A DNA stretch of 64,000 nucleotides from positions 62,001 through 126,000 of the forward strand of contig NZ_WEIO01000007.1 in NCBI RefSeq assembly GCF_009183655.1, in the 5' to 3' direction. Made by a program: the position numbers and the translations under genes. Position 1 is the first letter of the stretch. Each line of letters starts with the position of its first letter. Shown piece after piece: positions 45,720-55,347 of this stretch. Below the pieces are notes generated by a model. It worked only from the letters and a program-made list of their open reading frames with translations. It was not told the DNA's origin and did no database searches. The stretch is from Bacillus aerolatus (GTDB lineage: Bacteria > Bacillota > Bacilli > Bacillales > Domibacillaceae).

Positions 45720-45748
45720 TTTACAACTTTTCGCCGATGGTTTATTGT
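45720..45748 (+). promoter_or_regulatory. Candidate promoter of ytsJ
   Basis: TTTACA, 17-bp spacer, TATTGT, beginning seven bases after the dnaE stop. Start point near 45755, placing the palindrome at 45766-45778 just downstream of it. Confidence 0.5.
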
Positions 45749-45765
45749 GTGTAATAGACAAAAAT

Positions 45766-45778
45766 GTGGTCTGACCAC
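45766..45778. promoter_or_regulatory. GTGGTC-T-GACCAC palindrome, candidate operator of the FadR-type regulator
   Basis: A perfect 13-bp palindrome at about +11 of the predicted ytsJ transcript. FadR-subfamily GntR proteins bind GGTC-N-GACC or similar odd palindromes. Core GGTC[AT]GACC is also found in the pfkA promoter. Confidence 0.6.
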
Positions 45779-45821
45779 TAACTGGCGGACAAGGATTGCG
45801 AAAAGCAGGGAGCGAAAAATT

Positions 45822-47060
45822 ATGTCAATTAGAGAAGAAGCTTTACATATGCATAAAATCAATCAAGGAAAGCTATCTACCGGCATTAAAACAGCAGTGA
45901 AAAATGCCAAGGATTTAAGTCTTGCTTATTCGCCCGGTGTGGCAGAGCCATGCAAGGAAATTTATGAAAAGCCGGAAACGGTATTTGACTATACAATTAA
46001 AGGCAATACTGTGGCTGTCGTTTCAAACGGTACAGCGGTGCTTGGACTTGGAAATATCGGTGCGGAAGCGGCCATGCCGGTCATGGAAGGAAAAGCAGTA
46101 TTGTTTAAAAGCTTTGCTGGTGTAGATGCATTTCCAATTTGTTTAAACACAGAAGATGCGGATAAAATTGTGGAAACCGTGAAATTGATGGAACCGACAT
46201 TTGGCGGCGTCAACCTAGAAGACATAGCTGCTCCGCACTGCTTTGAAATTGAGGAGCGTTTGAAAAAGGAAACGAACATTCCGGTGTTTCATGACGACCA
46301 GCATGGTACAGCAATCGTTACCGTCGCCGGACTGTTCAATGCGCTCAAATTAACAGGCAGAAAGTTCAAAGATATTAAAGTGGTTGCCAATGGTGCAGGT
46401 GCGGCCGGCATTGCCATCATTAAATTGTTATCAAGCTATGGTGTCCGCGACATTATTATGTGCGATTCGCGCGGAGCGATTTATGAAGGGCGCCCAGAAG
46501 GCATGAATCCAGTGAAAGACGAAGTCGCCAAGTTTACTAATATTGGCCGCGAAGAAGGTACACTTGAAGATGCGATCAAAGGCGCGGATGTATTTATCGG
46601 CGTGTCTGTTGCCGGCGCATTAACAAAAGAAATGATTGAAACGATGAATCCGGAGCCGATTATCTTCGCGATGGCGAACCCAGTTCCGGAAGTGATGCCG
46701 GAAGAAGCAAAAATGGCTGGTGCCCGAGTGATTGGAACCGGACGATCGGATTTTCCAAACCAGGTGAATAATGTACTGGCGTTTCCAGGCATTTTCCGGG
46801 GGGCATTGGATGTGCGTGCGACGCATATTAACGAAAAAATGAAGCAGGCGGCTGTAGAAGCCATTGCCGGTTTAATTGATGAAAGCGAGCTTAATGCTGA
46901 TTACGTTATTCCCGGTCCTTTCGATCCTCGTGTCGCACCGGCAGTCGCAGCAGCAGTGGCGAAAACAGCGATGGAAACAGGCGTTTCCCGCTTAAAAGCA
47001 GACCCTGAAGAAGTGCGAAAACGGACGATGCAGCTGTCTCTCATTGGAAAAGGTGAATAA
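45822..47060 (+). CDS. ytsJ: NADP-type malic enzyme YtsJ
   Basis: Oxidative decarboxylation of malate to pyruvate; in B. subtilis YtsJ is the main malic enzyme and prefers NADP. The 412-residue protein shows the malic-enzyme motifs DLSLAYSPGVAEPCK (near 30), CLNTEDADKIVETV, FHDDQHGTAIVT (near 158) and the Rossmann stretch VVANGAGAAGIAIIKLL (near 192). Start at 45822 (MSIREEALHMHK) follows GGGAG, spaced rather wide; upstream in-frame codons would read through the promoter region. The last codons overlap the ribosome site of the regulator gene. Confidence 0.94.
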   Translation: MSIREEALHMHKINQGKLSTGIKTAVKNAKDLSLAYSPGVAEPCKEIYEKPETVFDYTIKGNTVAVVSNGTAVLGLGNIGAEAAMPVMEGKAVLFKSFAGVDAFPICLNTEDADKIVETVKLMEPTFGGVNLEDIAAPHCFEIEERLKKETNIPVFHDDQHGTAIVTVAGLFNALKLTGRKFKDIKVVANGAGAAGIAIIKLLSSYGVRDIIMCDSRGAIYEGRPEGMNPVKDEVAKFTNIGREEGTLEDAIKGADVFIGVSVAGALTKEMIETMNPEPIIFAMANPVPEVMPEEAKMAGARVIGTGRSDFPNQVNNVLAFPGIFRGALDVRATHINEKMKQAAVEAIAGLIDESELNADYVIPGPFDPRVAPAVAAAVAKTAMETGVSRLKADPEEVRKRTMQLSLIGKGE

Positions 47061-47064
47061 ATTC

Positions 47065-47682
47065 GTGCAGCATGAACGGCCGCAATCCAAATTCGCGGAA
47101 GTCGTCGAAAAGATTCGTGATATGATCGCGGCAGACGAGCTGCTTCCCGGAGATAAGCTGCCGTCGGAACGAGAGCTGTCCGAGCGGCTCTCTGCTGCGC
47201 GCTCTTCTGTTAGAGAAGCGCTGCGGGCACTGGAGCTGCTCGGGTTAATTGAAACGAAGCGGGGAGAAGGCACTTTTCTCCGCGATTTTAGCGACCATCA
47301 GCTTGTTCAGCTGTTGAGCACGTTTATTTTAAACAAGGACCAGACGAAAAAAGATGTCCAACTGACGAAAGAAATTGTGGAAATGGGCTGTTTGTCTTCC
47401 GTAGCGGCGCAGCCAGGCTTAGATGAACAGCTGGCTGAGCTCTCTGCGAAAATGAAAAAATCTTCTTTTACGGAACACGATTTTTTTGCTTATTTAATGG
47501 ATGTAAGCGGCAACTCACTACTTAAAAAAATCTGGCTGATTGTATCTGATTATGCAGCTGCGATTCATCAGGAAAACAGGCCCGCAACAGACATGGAAGC
47601 TTTTGATCATTTAATTTATTCATTAAAGACAAAAAATATAAAAGATATTTTTGAAGCATACAAACAGCTTTCCAGCCGGTGA
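47065..47682 (+). CDS. FadR-subfamily GntR transcriptional regulator
   Basis: A 205-residue regulator. Winged helix at residues about 8-72 (LPGDKLPSERELSERLS, SSVREALRALELLGLIET, RRGEGTFL-type wing) and a FCD-like C-terminal ligand domain, shorter than usual, with few of the metal ligands obvious. Start is probably GTG 47065, since AAAGGTGA lies eight bases upstream; TTG 47044 and GTG 47053 lie within the ytsJ end or in the ribosome site. Its gene follows ytsJ with overlapping signals and precedes accDA, so control of pyruvate/malate or fatty-acid supply is inferred. Ligand unknown. Confidence 0.87.
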   Translation: MQHERPQSKFAEVVEKIRDMIAADELLPGDKLPSERELSERLSAARSSVREALRALELLGLIETKRGEGTFLRDFSDHQLVQLLSTFILNKDQTKKDVQLTKEIVEMGCLSSVAAQPGLDEQLAELSAKMKKSSFTEHDFFAYLMDVSGNSLLKKIWLIVSDYAAAIHQENRPATDMEAFDHLIYSLKTKNIKDIFEAYKQLSSR

Positions 47683-47759
47683 GCTGTTCCGTTATTTTGC
47701 CGTCCATCTCATGAAAACAGATGATTAGGTTGAAGCTTTTACAGGGGAGAGGATGCAAG

Positions 47760-48632
47760 TTGATTAAAGATTTATTTAATAAACAAAAACCGAAGAAGAA
47801 AAAATATGCGACGATACCGACAGAGGCGAGTAAGCAGGACGTTCCTGAAGGGATTATGCAAAAGTGCCCGAAATGCAAAAAGATCATGTATACGAAAGAA
47901 TTAAAGAAAAACTTACAAGTCTGTCTGCAATGTGGCCATCACCATGGAATGACTGCATTTGAACGCCGTGATTCCTTTATTGATGAAGGTACATTTCAAG
48001 AGCTCGATGCCGGACTCGCTTCAACGAATCCGCTGAACTTCCCGGATTACATGGAAAAAGTCGAGGCGGATAGACAGAAAACAAAAATGAATGAAGCCAT
48101 TTTAACTGGTGTCGGCCGGATCGATGGCTTTGAAGTCGTCGTTGCCATCATGGATGCCCACTTTCGAATGGGCAGCATGGGATCGGTTGTCGGCGAAAAA
48201 ATCACGAGAGCGATTGAAGAAGCGGACAGACGCAGTGTGCCGTTCATTATTTTCACGGCTTCAGGCGGCGCCAGAATGCAAGAAGGTGTCCTTTCATTAA
48301 TGCAAATGGCGAAAACAAGCGTGGCTTTAAAGCGCTTCAGTGAAAACGGCGGATTGATCATTTCAATTATGACCCATCCGACGACAGGCGGCGTATCCGC
48401 AAGCTTCGCGTCACTTGGTGATTATAATTTTGCAGAACCTGGCGCGCTGATCGGATTTGCCGGCAGACGGATTATCGAACAAACAATTCATGAAAAACTG
48501 CCGGAAGATTTCCAGACGGCTGAATTTTTATTAAAACATGGCCAGTTGGATGCGGTGATCCACCGCCACGATATAAAAGAAAAAATTTCCTTTTTACTTG
48601 ACATACATCAACCGGGTGGTGAACTCGCATGA
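47760..48632 (+). CDS. accD: Acetyl-CoA carboxylase carboxyltransferase beta subunit AccD
   Basis: With AccA forms the carboxyltransferase that moves CO2 from biotin to acetyl-CoA, making malonyl-CoA. The 290-residue length equals B. subtilis AccD. N-terminal zinc ribbon: CPKCKK and CLQCGHH (near 37-60), then the crotonase-like core [12 protein letters not shown] and [11 protein letters not shown] (near 165). Start is TTG at 47760, with GAGAGGA seven bases upstream; the in-frame ATG at 47721 would add 13 residues with no ribosome site. The stop overlaps accA by 4 bp. Confidence 0.95.
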   Translation: MIKDLFNKQKPKKKKYATIPTEASKQDVPEGIMQKCPKCKKIMYTKELKKNLQVCLQCGHHHGMTAFERRDSFIDEGTFQELDAGLASTNPLNFPDYMEKVEADRQKTKMNEAILTGVGRIDGFEVVVAIMDAHFRMGSMGSVVGEKITRAIEEADRRSVPFIIFTASGGARMQEGVLSLMQMAKTSVALKRFSENGGLIISIMTHPTTGGVSASFASLGDYNFAEPGALIGFAGRRIIEQTIHEKLPEDFQTAEFLLKHGQLDAVIHRHDIKEKISFLLDIHQPGGELA

Positions 48633-49579
48633 TAGGATTAGAATTTGAGAAACCAGTAACGGAGCTTAAAGGGAAAATCGCTGAACTAAAAGAGTTTACT
48701 TCTACGTCTGACGTTGATTTAACGGAAGAAATTGAAAAGCTCGAACAGCGGCTCAAAAAACTGGAAAAAGATATTTACGAAAGCATGACCCCTTGGGACC
48801 GCGTGCAAATGGCCCGTCATCCGGAGCGGCCGACCACGCTTGATTACATCGGCCATCTGTTTACCGATTTCATGGAACTGCATGGTGACAGGCTATTTGG
48901 TGATGATGCAGCCATCGTCGGCGGGATTGCTAAGTACCATGGTCTTCCTGTAACAGTGATCGGTCATCAGCGCGGACGTGATACGAAAGAAAACATCAAG
49001 CGTACATTCGGTATGCCACATCCGGAAGGCTATCGGAAAGCACTCCGCTTAATGAACCAGGCGGTGAAGTTTAAACGTCCAATTATTTGTTTGATTGACA
49101 CAAAAGGGGCTTACCCGGGAAAAGCGGCAGAAGAACGCGGACAGAGCGAAGCGATCGCCAAAAATTTATTTGAGATGGCTGGCATGGAAGTGCCTGTTAT
49201 TTGTATCGTTATAGGCGAAGGTGGAAGCGGCGGGGCGCTGGCACTCGGCGTCGGCGATAAATTGTTTATGCTGGAGAACTCTACGTATTCCGTTATTTCA
49301 CCGGAAGGAGCAGCGGCGTTGCTTTGGAAAGATGCTTCTCAGGCAAAGCGGGCAGCAGAAACGATGAAAATTACGGCGGGCGACTTAAAAGCGCTTGGCA
49401 TTATTGACAGCATCATTCCTGAAGTAAGCGGCGGCGCTCATCGTGATGTCGTCCAGCAGGCGGCGCTCATTGATGAAACACTGAAGCCGGCACTGAAGCA
49501 ATTGCTTCAATTGTCAGCGTCCGATTTATTGGATCAGCGCTATATGAAATACAAAACAATCGGAGAATACAGTCTCTGA
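48629..49579 (+). CDS. accA: Acetyl-CoA carboxylase carboxyltransferase alpha subunit AccA
   Basis: Partner of AccD in the heterotetrameric carboxyltransferase of fatty-acid synthesis. The 316 residues include an N-terminal helical hairpin (residues 5-50), [14 protein letters not shown] (near 112), [19 protein letters not shown] (near 150) and [16 protein letters not shown] (near 192). The start is set by the ATGA overlap with accD; in Bacillus the pair is translated as one unit. A strong terminator follows 30 bp after the stop, separating it from pfkA. Confidence 0.96.
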   Translation: MIGLEFEKPVTELKGKIAELKEFTSTSDVDLTEEIEKLEQRLKKLEKDIYESMTPWDRVQMARHPERPTTLDYIGHLFTDFMELHGDRLFGDDAAIVGGIAKYHGLPVTVIGHQRGRDTKENIKRTFGMPHPEGYRKALRLMNQAVKFKRPIICLIDTKGAYPGKAAEERGQSEAIAKNLFEMAGMEVPVICIVIGEGGSGGALALGVGDKLFMLENSTYSVISPEGAAALLWKDASQAKRAAETMKITAGDLKALGIIDSIIPEVSGGAHRDVVQQAALIDETLKPALKQLLQLSASDLLDQRYMKYKTIGEYSL

Positions 49580-49610
49580 TTGTTTTGGGCGAATAAATAG
49601 CGGGAAAAGA

Positions 49611-49651
49611 AGAACGTGCAGCTGAGGGCAAAAAGCACGTTCTCTTTTTTT
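49611..49651 (+). terminator. accDA terminator
   Basis: AGAACGTGC pairs with GCACGTTCT (9 bp), 15-base loop, then a T-run. It ends the ytsJ-accDA unit. Confidence 0.9.
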
Positions 49652-49683
49652 GGAAAATCGAGTCTTTTTTTGTGATATAAAAG

Positions 49684-49697
49684 AGTAAACGCTTGCA
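49684..49697. promoter_or_regulatory. cre-like site upstream of pfkA
   Basis: AGTAAACGCTTGCA matches eight of ten fixed cre positions. It lies about 55 bp upstream of the pfkA promoter, a place suited to CcpA activation or a road-block to an upstream promoter. Confidence 0.42.
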
Positions 49698-49741
49698 AAA
49701 GGACGCCATTCCGATTTAATTGCGAAGGCGGTGTATAAGCG

Positions 49742-49770
49742 TTGTGAAGGTCAGACCTTTCTGTTATTTT
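49742..49770 (+). promoter_or_regulatory. pfkA promoter with AAGGTC-A-GACCTT palindrome in the spacer
   Basis: TTGTGA, 17-bp spacer, TATTTT. The spacer begins with a perfect 13-bp palindrome at 49747-49759 whose core GGTC-A-GACC is shared with the palindrome before ytsJ. A protein bound there would block RNA polymerase. Confidence 0.58.
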
Positions 49771-49848
49771 AGAATAGACGAGCAGAGAACAGACTAACAT
49801 TAAGTAGAAGGTCGTTTTCTTATAGACAGTCAATCAAGTACATATTAA

Positions 49849-50823
<975 letters not shown>

Positions 50824-50851
50824 TATATTTTCCATAGGAGGCTGTCAAAAG

Positions 50852-52612
50852 ATGAGAAAGACAAAGATTGTATGTACGATTGGCCCTGCAAGCGAAAGCC
50901 CGTCCATGCTTGAGAAGCTAATGGAAGCGGGCATGAACGTAGCCCGATTGAACTTTTCACACGGAAATCACGAAGAGCATGCGCAGCGAATTAAAAACAT
51001 TCGCGAAGCAGCAAAAAGGACCGGGAAAACGATCGGTATTTTATTGGATACGAAAGGACCCGAAATCCGCACGCATGAAATGGAAAACGGTTCGATTGAA
51101 CTCACAGCCGGCAGCAAGGCGACGATTTCCATGTATGAAACGCTCGGCACGCCTGAAAAATTTTCGGTATCGTATGAAGGGCTGATTAATGATATACAGA
51201 TCGGGGGAAAGATTCTCCTGGATGATGGTTTAATTGCACTCGAAGTCACAGGTATTGACAAACAGCAAGGGGAAATTCAAACGAAAGTGCTGAACAGCGG
51301 AACGCTTAAAAATAAAAAAGGCGTCAACGTACCAGGAGTATCTGTCAACCTTCCGGGAATTACAGCAAAAGATGCGGAAGACATTAAGTTCGGCATTGAG
51401 CAGGAAGTTGATTTTATCGCTGCTTCTTTCGTCCGCCGGGCATCTGATGTACTGGAAATTCAAGAGCTGCTGGAACAGTATGGGGCGGGCCATACTCAAA
51501 TCATCCCTAAAATTGAAAATGAAGAAGGCGTCGATAACATTGACAGCATACTTGAAGTGTCTGATGGATTGATGGTGGCACGGGGGGACCTCGGCGTGGA
51601 AATACCTGCGGAAGAAGTGCCTCTCGTCCAGAAAAAATTAATTCAAAAATGTAATATGCTTGGCAAACCGGTTATTACAGCTACACAAATGCTTGATTCG
51701 ATGCAGCGCAACCCTCGGCCAACACGCGCAGAGGCAAGCGATGTGGCGAATGCTATTTTCGACGGAACGGATGCAATCATGCTTTCAGGAGAAACAGCAG
51801 CTGGCATGTATCCGCTTGAAGCTGTTCAAACGATGCATAACATTGCCGATAGAACAGAAACGGCGTTAAACTATTCGGAAATTTTATCTATACGCAGTAA
51901 AGTGAGCGGCCATACGATGACTGATGCGATCGGGCAATCTGTAGCTCATACGGCCAACAATCTTGAAGTAAAAGCGATCGTAACACCAACTGAAAGCGGC
52001 CATACGGCACGGATGATTTCGCGCTACCGCTCGAAGGCACCTATTGTGGCTGTCACATCTAATGAACAAGTATCGCGCAGTCTGGCGCTCGTCTGGGGAG
52101 TATTTTCGCATATCGGGCCAAAAGTAAAAACGACCGATGAAATGCTGGAATTATCTGTACAGCAAAGCCTGCACACCGGCCTTGTGAAGCACGGCGATTT
52201 AATCGTGATCACAGCGGGTGTGCCAGTCGGTGAAGCAGGCACAACAAACCTCATGAAAATTCATGTCGTTGGAGATGTTTTAATCAAAGGACAGGGAATC
52301 GGCCGTAAGTCAGCCTATGGAAAGGTAGTCGTTGCCAAAGATGCAGCGGAAGCACTCAGCAAAGTAGAAGAAGGATCGATCCTTGTGACGATTGGCAGCG
52401 ACAGAGACATGGTGCCGGCTATTGAAAAATGTGCCGCTCTCATTACAGAAGAAGGCGGATTGACGAGCCATGCGGCAGTTGTTGGCATTAATCTTGGCAT
52501 GCCGGTTCTCGTTGGCGTCAACGATGCAATGTCTATTTTAAAAGACGGCCAGGAAATCACAGTCGACGCAGCAAGAGGCATTATTTATAACGGGCATGCA
52601 AACGTCCTTTAA
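50852..52612 (+). CDS. pyk: Pyruvate kinase Pyk
   Basis: PEP plus ADP to pyruvate plus ATP. The 586-residue protein is the long Bacillus form: the TIM-barrel core ([30 protein letters not shown], catalytic [12 protein letters not shown] near 240 and ATQMLDSM) and C domain, followed by an extra PEP-utilizer-type domain ([20 protein letters not shown] near 535) of debated function. AGGAGG ribosome site; start 50852 (MRKTKIVC) is inside pfkA's short downstream gap. Terminator follows. Confidence 0.97.
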   Translation: MRKTKIVCTIGPASESPSMLEKLMEAGMNVARLNFSHGNHEEHAQRIKNIREAAKRTGKTIGILLDTKGPEIRTHEMENGSIELTAGSKATISMYETLGTPEKFSVSYEGLINDIQIGGKILLDDGLIALEVTGIDKQQGEIQTKVLNSGTLKNKKGVNVPGVSVNLPGITAKDAEDIKFGIEQEVDFIAASFVRRASDVLEIQELLEQYGAGHTQIIPKIENEEGVDNIDSILEVSDGLMVARGDLGVEIPAEEVPLVQKKLIQKCNMLGKPVITATQMLDSMQRNPRPTRAEASDVANAIFDGTDAIMLSGETAAGMYPLEAVQTMHNIADRTETALNYSEILSIRSKVSGHTMTDAIGQSVAHTANNLEVKAIVTPTESGHTARMISRYRSKAPIVAVTSNEQVSRSLALVWGVFSHIGPKVKTTDEMLELSVQQSLHTGLVKHGDLIVITAGVPVGEAGTTNLMKIHVVGDVLIKGQGIGRKSAYGKVVVAKDAAEALSKVEEGSILVTIGSDRDMVPAIEKCAALITEEGGLTSHAAVVGINLGMPVLVGVNDAMSILKDGQEITVDAARGIIYNGHANVL

Positions 52613-52616
52613 TTGA

Positions 52617-52670
52617 GCGGGGGTGTCCCAGAAGTCAGTGAATTACCGACTTTTGGGCCGCTTCTTTTTT
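52617..52670 (+). terminator. pfkA-pyk terminator
   Basis: CCCAGAAGTC pairs with GACTTTTGGG (one G-U), an outer AGCGG/CCGCT pair, then TTCTTTTTTTT. Confidence 0.88.
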
Positions 52671-52740
52671 TTGCTGAAGAAGCCGGGGGAATGGTATAAT
52701 AAATCCAGGCATAAACTGAAAAATAAAAGGGGATAAGCCG

Positions 52741-53127
52741 TTGAAATATTTACTTTTTATTTTTATTATCATTCCGGCGCTTGAGATTGGGCTGCTGCTT
52801 TTTTCAGGAAAAATGATCGGGGTGTTTCCGACAGTCCTTCTCATTTTGGCAACAGGCTTTACAGGGGCGTATTTAGCTAAAAAACAAGGAGTGCATGCGC
52901 TCACCCGCTTGCGTGAAGATGTGCAAAACGGCCAGTTTATCGGTGAGGCTGTGATCGATGGTGTTTGTATTTTAATCGGAGGCCTCTTGCTGTTGACACC
53001 TGGATTTGTGACCGACTTACTTGGCTTTTTGCTTTTGTTTCCATACACAAGAAGAGTATTGAAGCCGCTCGTGCTAAAAACATTTAAAAACTCATTTCAA
53101 AATGACCGTGTCATCATAATGAAATAG
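52741..53127 (+). CDS. fxsA: FxsA-family membrane protein (YtzA)
   Basis: A 128-residue protein with three to four helices: LLFIFIIIPALEIGLLLF, IGVFPTVLLILATGFTGAYL, and LIGGLLLLTPGFVTDLLGFL. FxsA in E. coli relieves exclusion of phage T7 by the F plasmid; in Bacillus its job is unknown. TTG start at 52741 with AAAAGGGGA upstream is the only well-placed start. Located between pyk and ytvI as in B. subtilis. A strong hairpin follows within three bases. Confidence 0.87.
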   Translation: MKYLLFIFIIIPALEIGLLLFSGKMIGVFPTVLLILATGFTGAYLAKKQGVHALTRLREDVQNGQFIGEAVIDGVCILIGGLLLLTPGFVTDLLGFLLLFPYTRRVLKPLVLKTFKNSFQNDRVIIMK

Positions 53128-53129
53128 TA

Positions 53130-53176
53130 AAAGAGGATGTTCCCAAAAGCCAGGCTTTTGGGAACATCCTCTTTTT
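53130..53176 (+). terminator. fxsA terminator (same hairpin family as rpsD's)
   Basis: A 21-bp perfect stem (AAAGAGGATGTTCCCAAAAGC and complement), 3-base loop, T-run. It differs from the rpsD hairpin at 13521 by one extra G-C pair and one loop base. Confidence 0.92.
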
Positions 53177-53189
53177 TTCAGTGGCCGGA

Positions 53190-53290
53190 AATGGTGAACA
53201 AAGCTATCAAAGTGATGAATAACGCGCTGGAATCGTGAACAAAGTCCTCGAAGTGATAAATAGCGCGCTAGTCTCGTGAACAAATCTTCC
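53190..53290 (+). repeat. Degenerate tandem array, 21/20-bp period (array 3)
   Basis: TGAACAAA, TGAATAAC, TGAACAAA, TAAATAGC, TGAACAAA begin at 53195, 53216, 53236, 53257, 53277: steps 21, 20, 21, 20. Odd units start [GC]G-TGAAC, even units GA-T[GA]AATA with GCGCT after. It lies in the convergent fxsA/ytvI junction. Confidence 0.8.
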
Positions 53291-53310
53291 CGCATTTCTC
53301 CTCAGGATCA

Positions 53311-53336
53311 AAAACATACTAAGCTTAGTATGTTTT
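53311..53336 (-). terminator. ytvI terminator palindrome overlapping the stop codon
   Basis: A perfect 26-bp palindrome, AAAACATACT-AAGCTT-AGTATGTTTT. On the minus strand it overlaps the ytvI TAA by two bases and ends in TTTTT. Confidence 0.8.
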
Positions 53337-54465
53337 ATTGAGGCGGCGGAGGGACGTCTTTGCCAATCACATACCCCCATAAGTCAGTAAATACGCCTGC
53401 ACTATGAAGAGAATTGATGACGACGAGAACGACCGGACCGAGAATTAAGCCGAAGAACCCGGCAAGCTTAAAACCGACGAATAAAGCAATGAGCGTGGCA
53501 AGAGGATCAAGCCCGATGTTCGAAGACAGCACTTTCGGTTCCATAATCTGGCGCTGGACAATGACGATGACATATAACACGGTCAGCCCAATGGCAAGAC
53601 TAGTATCGCCTGCGATAAACTCATAGATGATCCACGGGACAAACAGCGTACCTGTTCCGAGATAAGGAAGTAAGTCAACGAGACCGGCAACGAGTGCCAA
53701 TGTAATCGCGTAATTTACCCGCAAAATAAGCAAACCGACAAGGACGATGAACGTTGTAATCGAAATGAGCGTCAGCTGAGCCCGCATAAAGCCGAACAAC
53801 GCTTTTTTCAAAGCGGTAAACACTTTTCTTAAGCTTTCGGCCGCTTTGACCGGCAAATAGGTCATCGATCGCTGCTGAAGTTTCTCCCAATCTTTACTGA
53901 TGAAAAAAGCAGCAAGAAATGAGAAGATTAAGCCTGTAGCAAAATTGGGAATCCATGAAATGAGTGTAGGAAGCTTTAAGAAAAAGGTCTGAATAAATTC
54001 GCTTGCTGTTGAAGCGAACTGCTCGCCCGTTTCCCGGATGTTCGCGGAAATCGTTTCTTGCTGGCCGGTATCCAGTGATTTAAACAGCCCGGCTGCCCGC
54101 TCGTAAAACGGGATGACTTGCGAAGCGAACATTGTTTCCATCTGGCCGACAACGACATGAATATGACGCGGTACGACCGAGGCGAAATAGTTGGCTCCCG
54201 AGACGATTTCAGCAATTAACAGTGTCATGCCGCCGGCAAAGACAGCCAAGATGAGAAGAATGGCTGTCGCGACAGCCGCCACTCTCGGTAGTTTTGCTTT
54301 CGTTTCCAGAAAGCGGACGAATGGCTTCATGAGAAAAGCAACAGCAAAACCGATAACAAACGGGTATGTTACTTTTGCAATATAGTATAAGGACAGAAGC
54401 AGCAGAATAGTGGAAACAATAACAATGATGAAACGAATAAGCCTGTCCCGGCTCGTTGGACTCAA
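53335..54465 (-). CDS. ytvI: Sporulation integral membrane protein YtvI (AI-2E transporter family)
   Basis: A 376-residue protein with about eight membrane helices, arranged as in the AI-2E/PerM family (two N-terminal helices, a long soluble loop about 90-150, then six helices ending in the conserved LATLIALFVGFKLAGFFG and GLILGPVVLVVI). In Bacillus YtvI is made in the mother cell in sporulation; substrate unknown. Start is TTG at 54465 with GGGAGGTGGG. A possible SigA promoter (TTGTTA, 17 bp, TATATT) overlaps the upstream region. Confidence 0.87.
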   Translation of the reverse strand: MSPTSRDRLIRFIIVIVSTILLLLSLYYIAKVTYPFVIGFAVAFLMKPFVRFLETKAKLPRVAAVATAILLILAVFAGGMTLLIAEIVSGANYFASVVPRHIHVVVGQMETMFASQVIPFYERAAGLFKSLDTGQQETISANIRETGEQFASTASEFIQTFFLKLPTLISWIPNFATGLIFSFLAAFFISKDWEKLQQRSMTYLPVKAAESLRKVFTALKKALFGFMRAQLTLISITTFIVLVGLLILRVNYAITLALVAGLVDLLPYLGTGTLFVPWIIYEFIAGDTSLAIGLTVLYVIVIVQRQIMEPKVLSSNIGLDPLATLIALFVGFKLAGFFGLILGPVVLVVINSLHSAGVFTDLWGYVIGKDVPPPPQ

Positions 54466-54605
54466 GGACCCACCTCCCTGAATATAGGGTTGTTCTAATA
54501 TTGTAACAAGCAGTCAAAGGGAAGAAAAGAGAGAACAACTCACATAATACCGACAAAAACTGCGCCGGAGTCAAAAGCGCTTGCTAAAATGAAAGGAGTG
54601 AAAGC

Positions 54606-55061
54606 GTGTATCCTTATTTATTTTTACTCATGCTGCTTGTGATTGGTTTCATTGCTAAAAATCAATCGCTGCTTATCGCGGTCACCGTTCTGCTCGTTAT
54701 GAAGATTATCGGCCTTGACGACAAGTTTTTTTCCGCGATTCAGGCGAAAGGAATCAACTGGGGAGTGGCGATTATTACCCTCGCCGTTCTTGTTCCAATT
54801 GCGACAGGGGAAATTGGTTTTAAAGAGCTCGGGGCTTCGTTAAAGTCGCCATTTGCCTGGATTGCTCTTATTTCAGGCGTGGTTGTGGCAATCCTTGGTA
54901 AAGGCGGTATCATTTTGCTGGCGGAAGATCCGGAAATTACAACAGCGCTCGTTTTCGGAACGATCGCAGCTGTTGCTCTTTTTAATGGAGTGGCTGTCGG
55001 ACCGATTATCGGCGCCGGCATCGCTTATACGGCCATGAAAGTTTTTGAGTGGTTTCAATAG
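54606..55061 (+). CDS. ytwI: UPF0756/DUF441 membrane protein YtwI
   Basis: A 151-residue hydrophobic protein with about four to five helices: YLFLLMLLVIGFIAK, LLIAVTVLLVMKII, WGVAIITLAVLVPIATG, AWIALISGVVVAILG, and the glycine-rich GVAVGPIIGAGIAYTAM. DUF441 family; function unknown. GTG start at 54606 with AAAGGAG. Divergent from ytvI and directly upstream of the TCA genes as in B. subtilis. Confidence 0.87.
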   Translation: MYPYLFLLMLLVIGFIAKNQSLLIAVTVLLVMKIIGLDDKFFSAIQAKGINWGVAIITLAVLVPIATGEIGFKELGASLKSPFAWIALISGVVVAILGKGGIILLAEDPEITTALVFGTIAAVALFNGVAVGPIIGAGIAYTAMKVFEWFQ

Positions 55062-55184
55062 AAATTTTATTTATCAACATGTATAATGAGCACAGGAAGT
55101 AAACAATTTTTTAGTATAACATGAATCTTCCCCATGTTTTATTTAAAAGCCACAACAATTTTGTATATTTTTAGACACATGTCA

Positions 55185-55213
55185 TTCACAAATATCAGAT
55201 AATTGTTTATAAT
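55185..55213 (+). promoter_or_regulatory. SigA promoter of citZ
   Basis: TTCACA, 17-bp spacer, perfect TATAAT. The start point near 55220 leaves a leader of about 130 bases, in which CcpC or aconitase-type control (known in B. subtilis) could act; I cannot locate those sites with confidence. Confidence 0.78.
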
Positions 55214-55218
55214 AGCAG

Positions 55219-55232
55219 TTGAAAGCGCAACC
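55219..55232. promoter_or_regulatory. cre-like half site at the citZ start point
   Basis: TTGAAAGCGCAACC matches the left half of the cre consensus (TGAAAGCG) but not the right. It overlaps the predicted start, where CcpA would repress. citZ is CcpA-repressed in B. subtilis. Confidence 0.42.
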
Positions 55233-55347
55233 TTTTAATAAAAGTATTTATATTTTACGCGAAGCCATCTTGAGCATCCGCTCATTAACGATAGTGGTTT
55301 TAAAAAAAGGTAATGGGGAAACTAATAGTCGAAGGAGAGAACGAATT

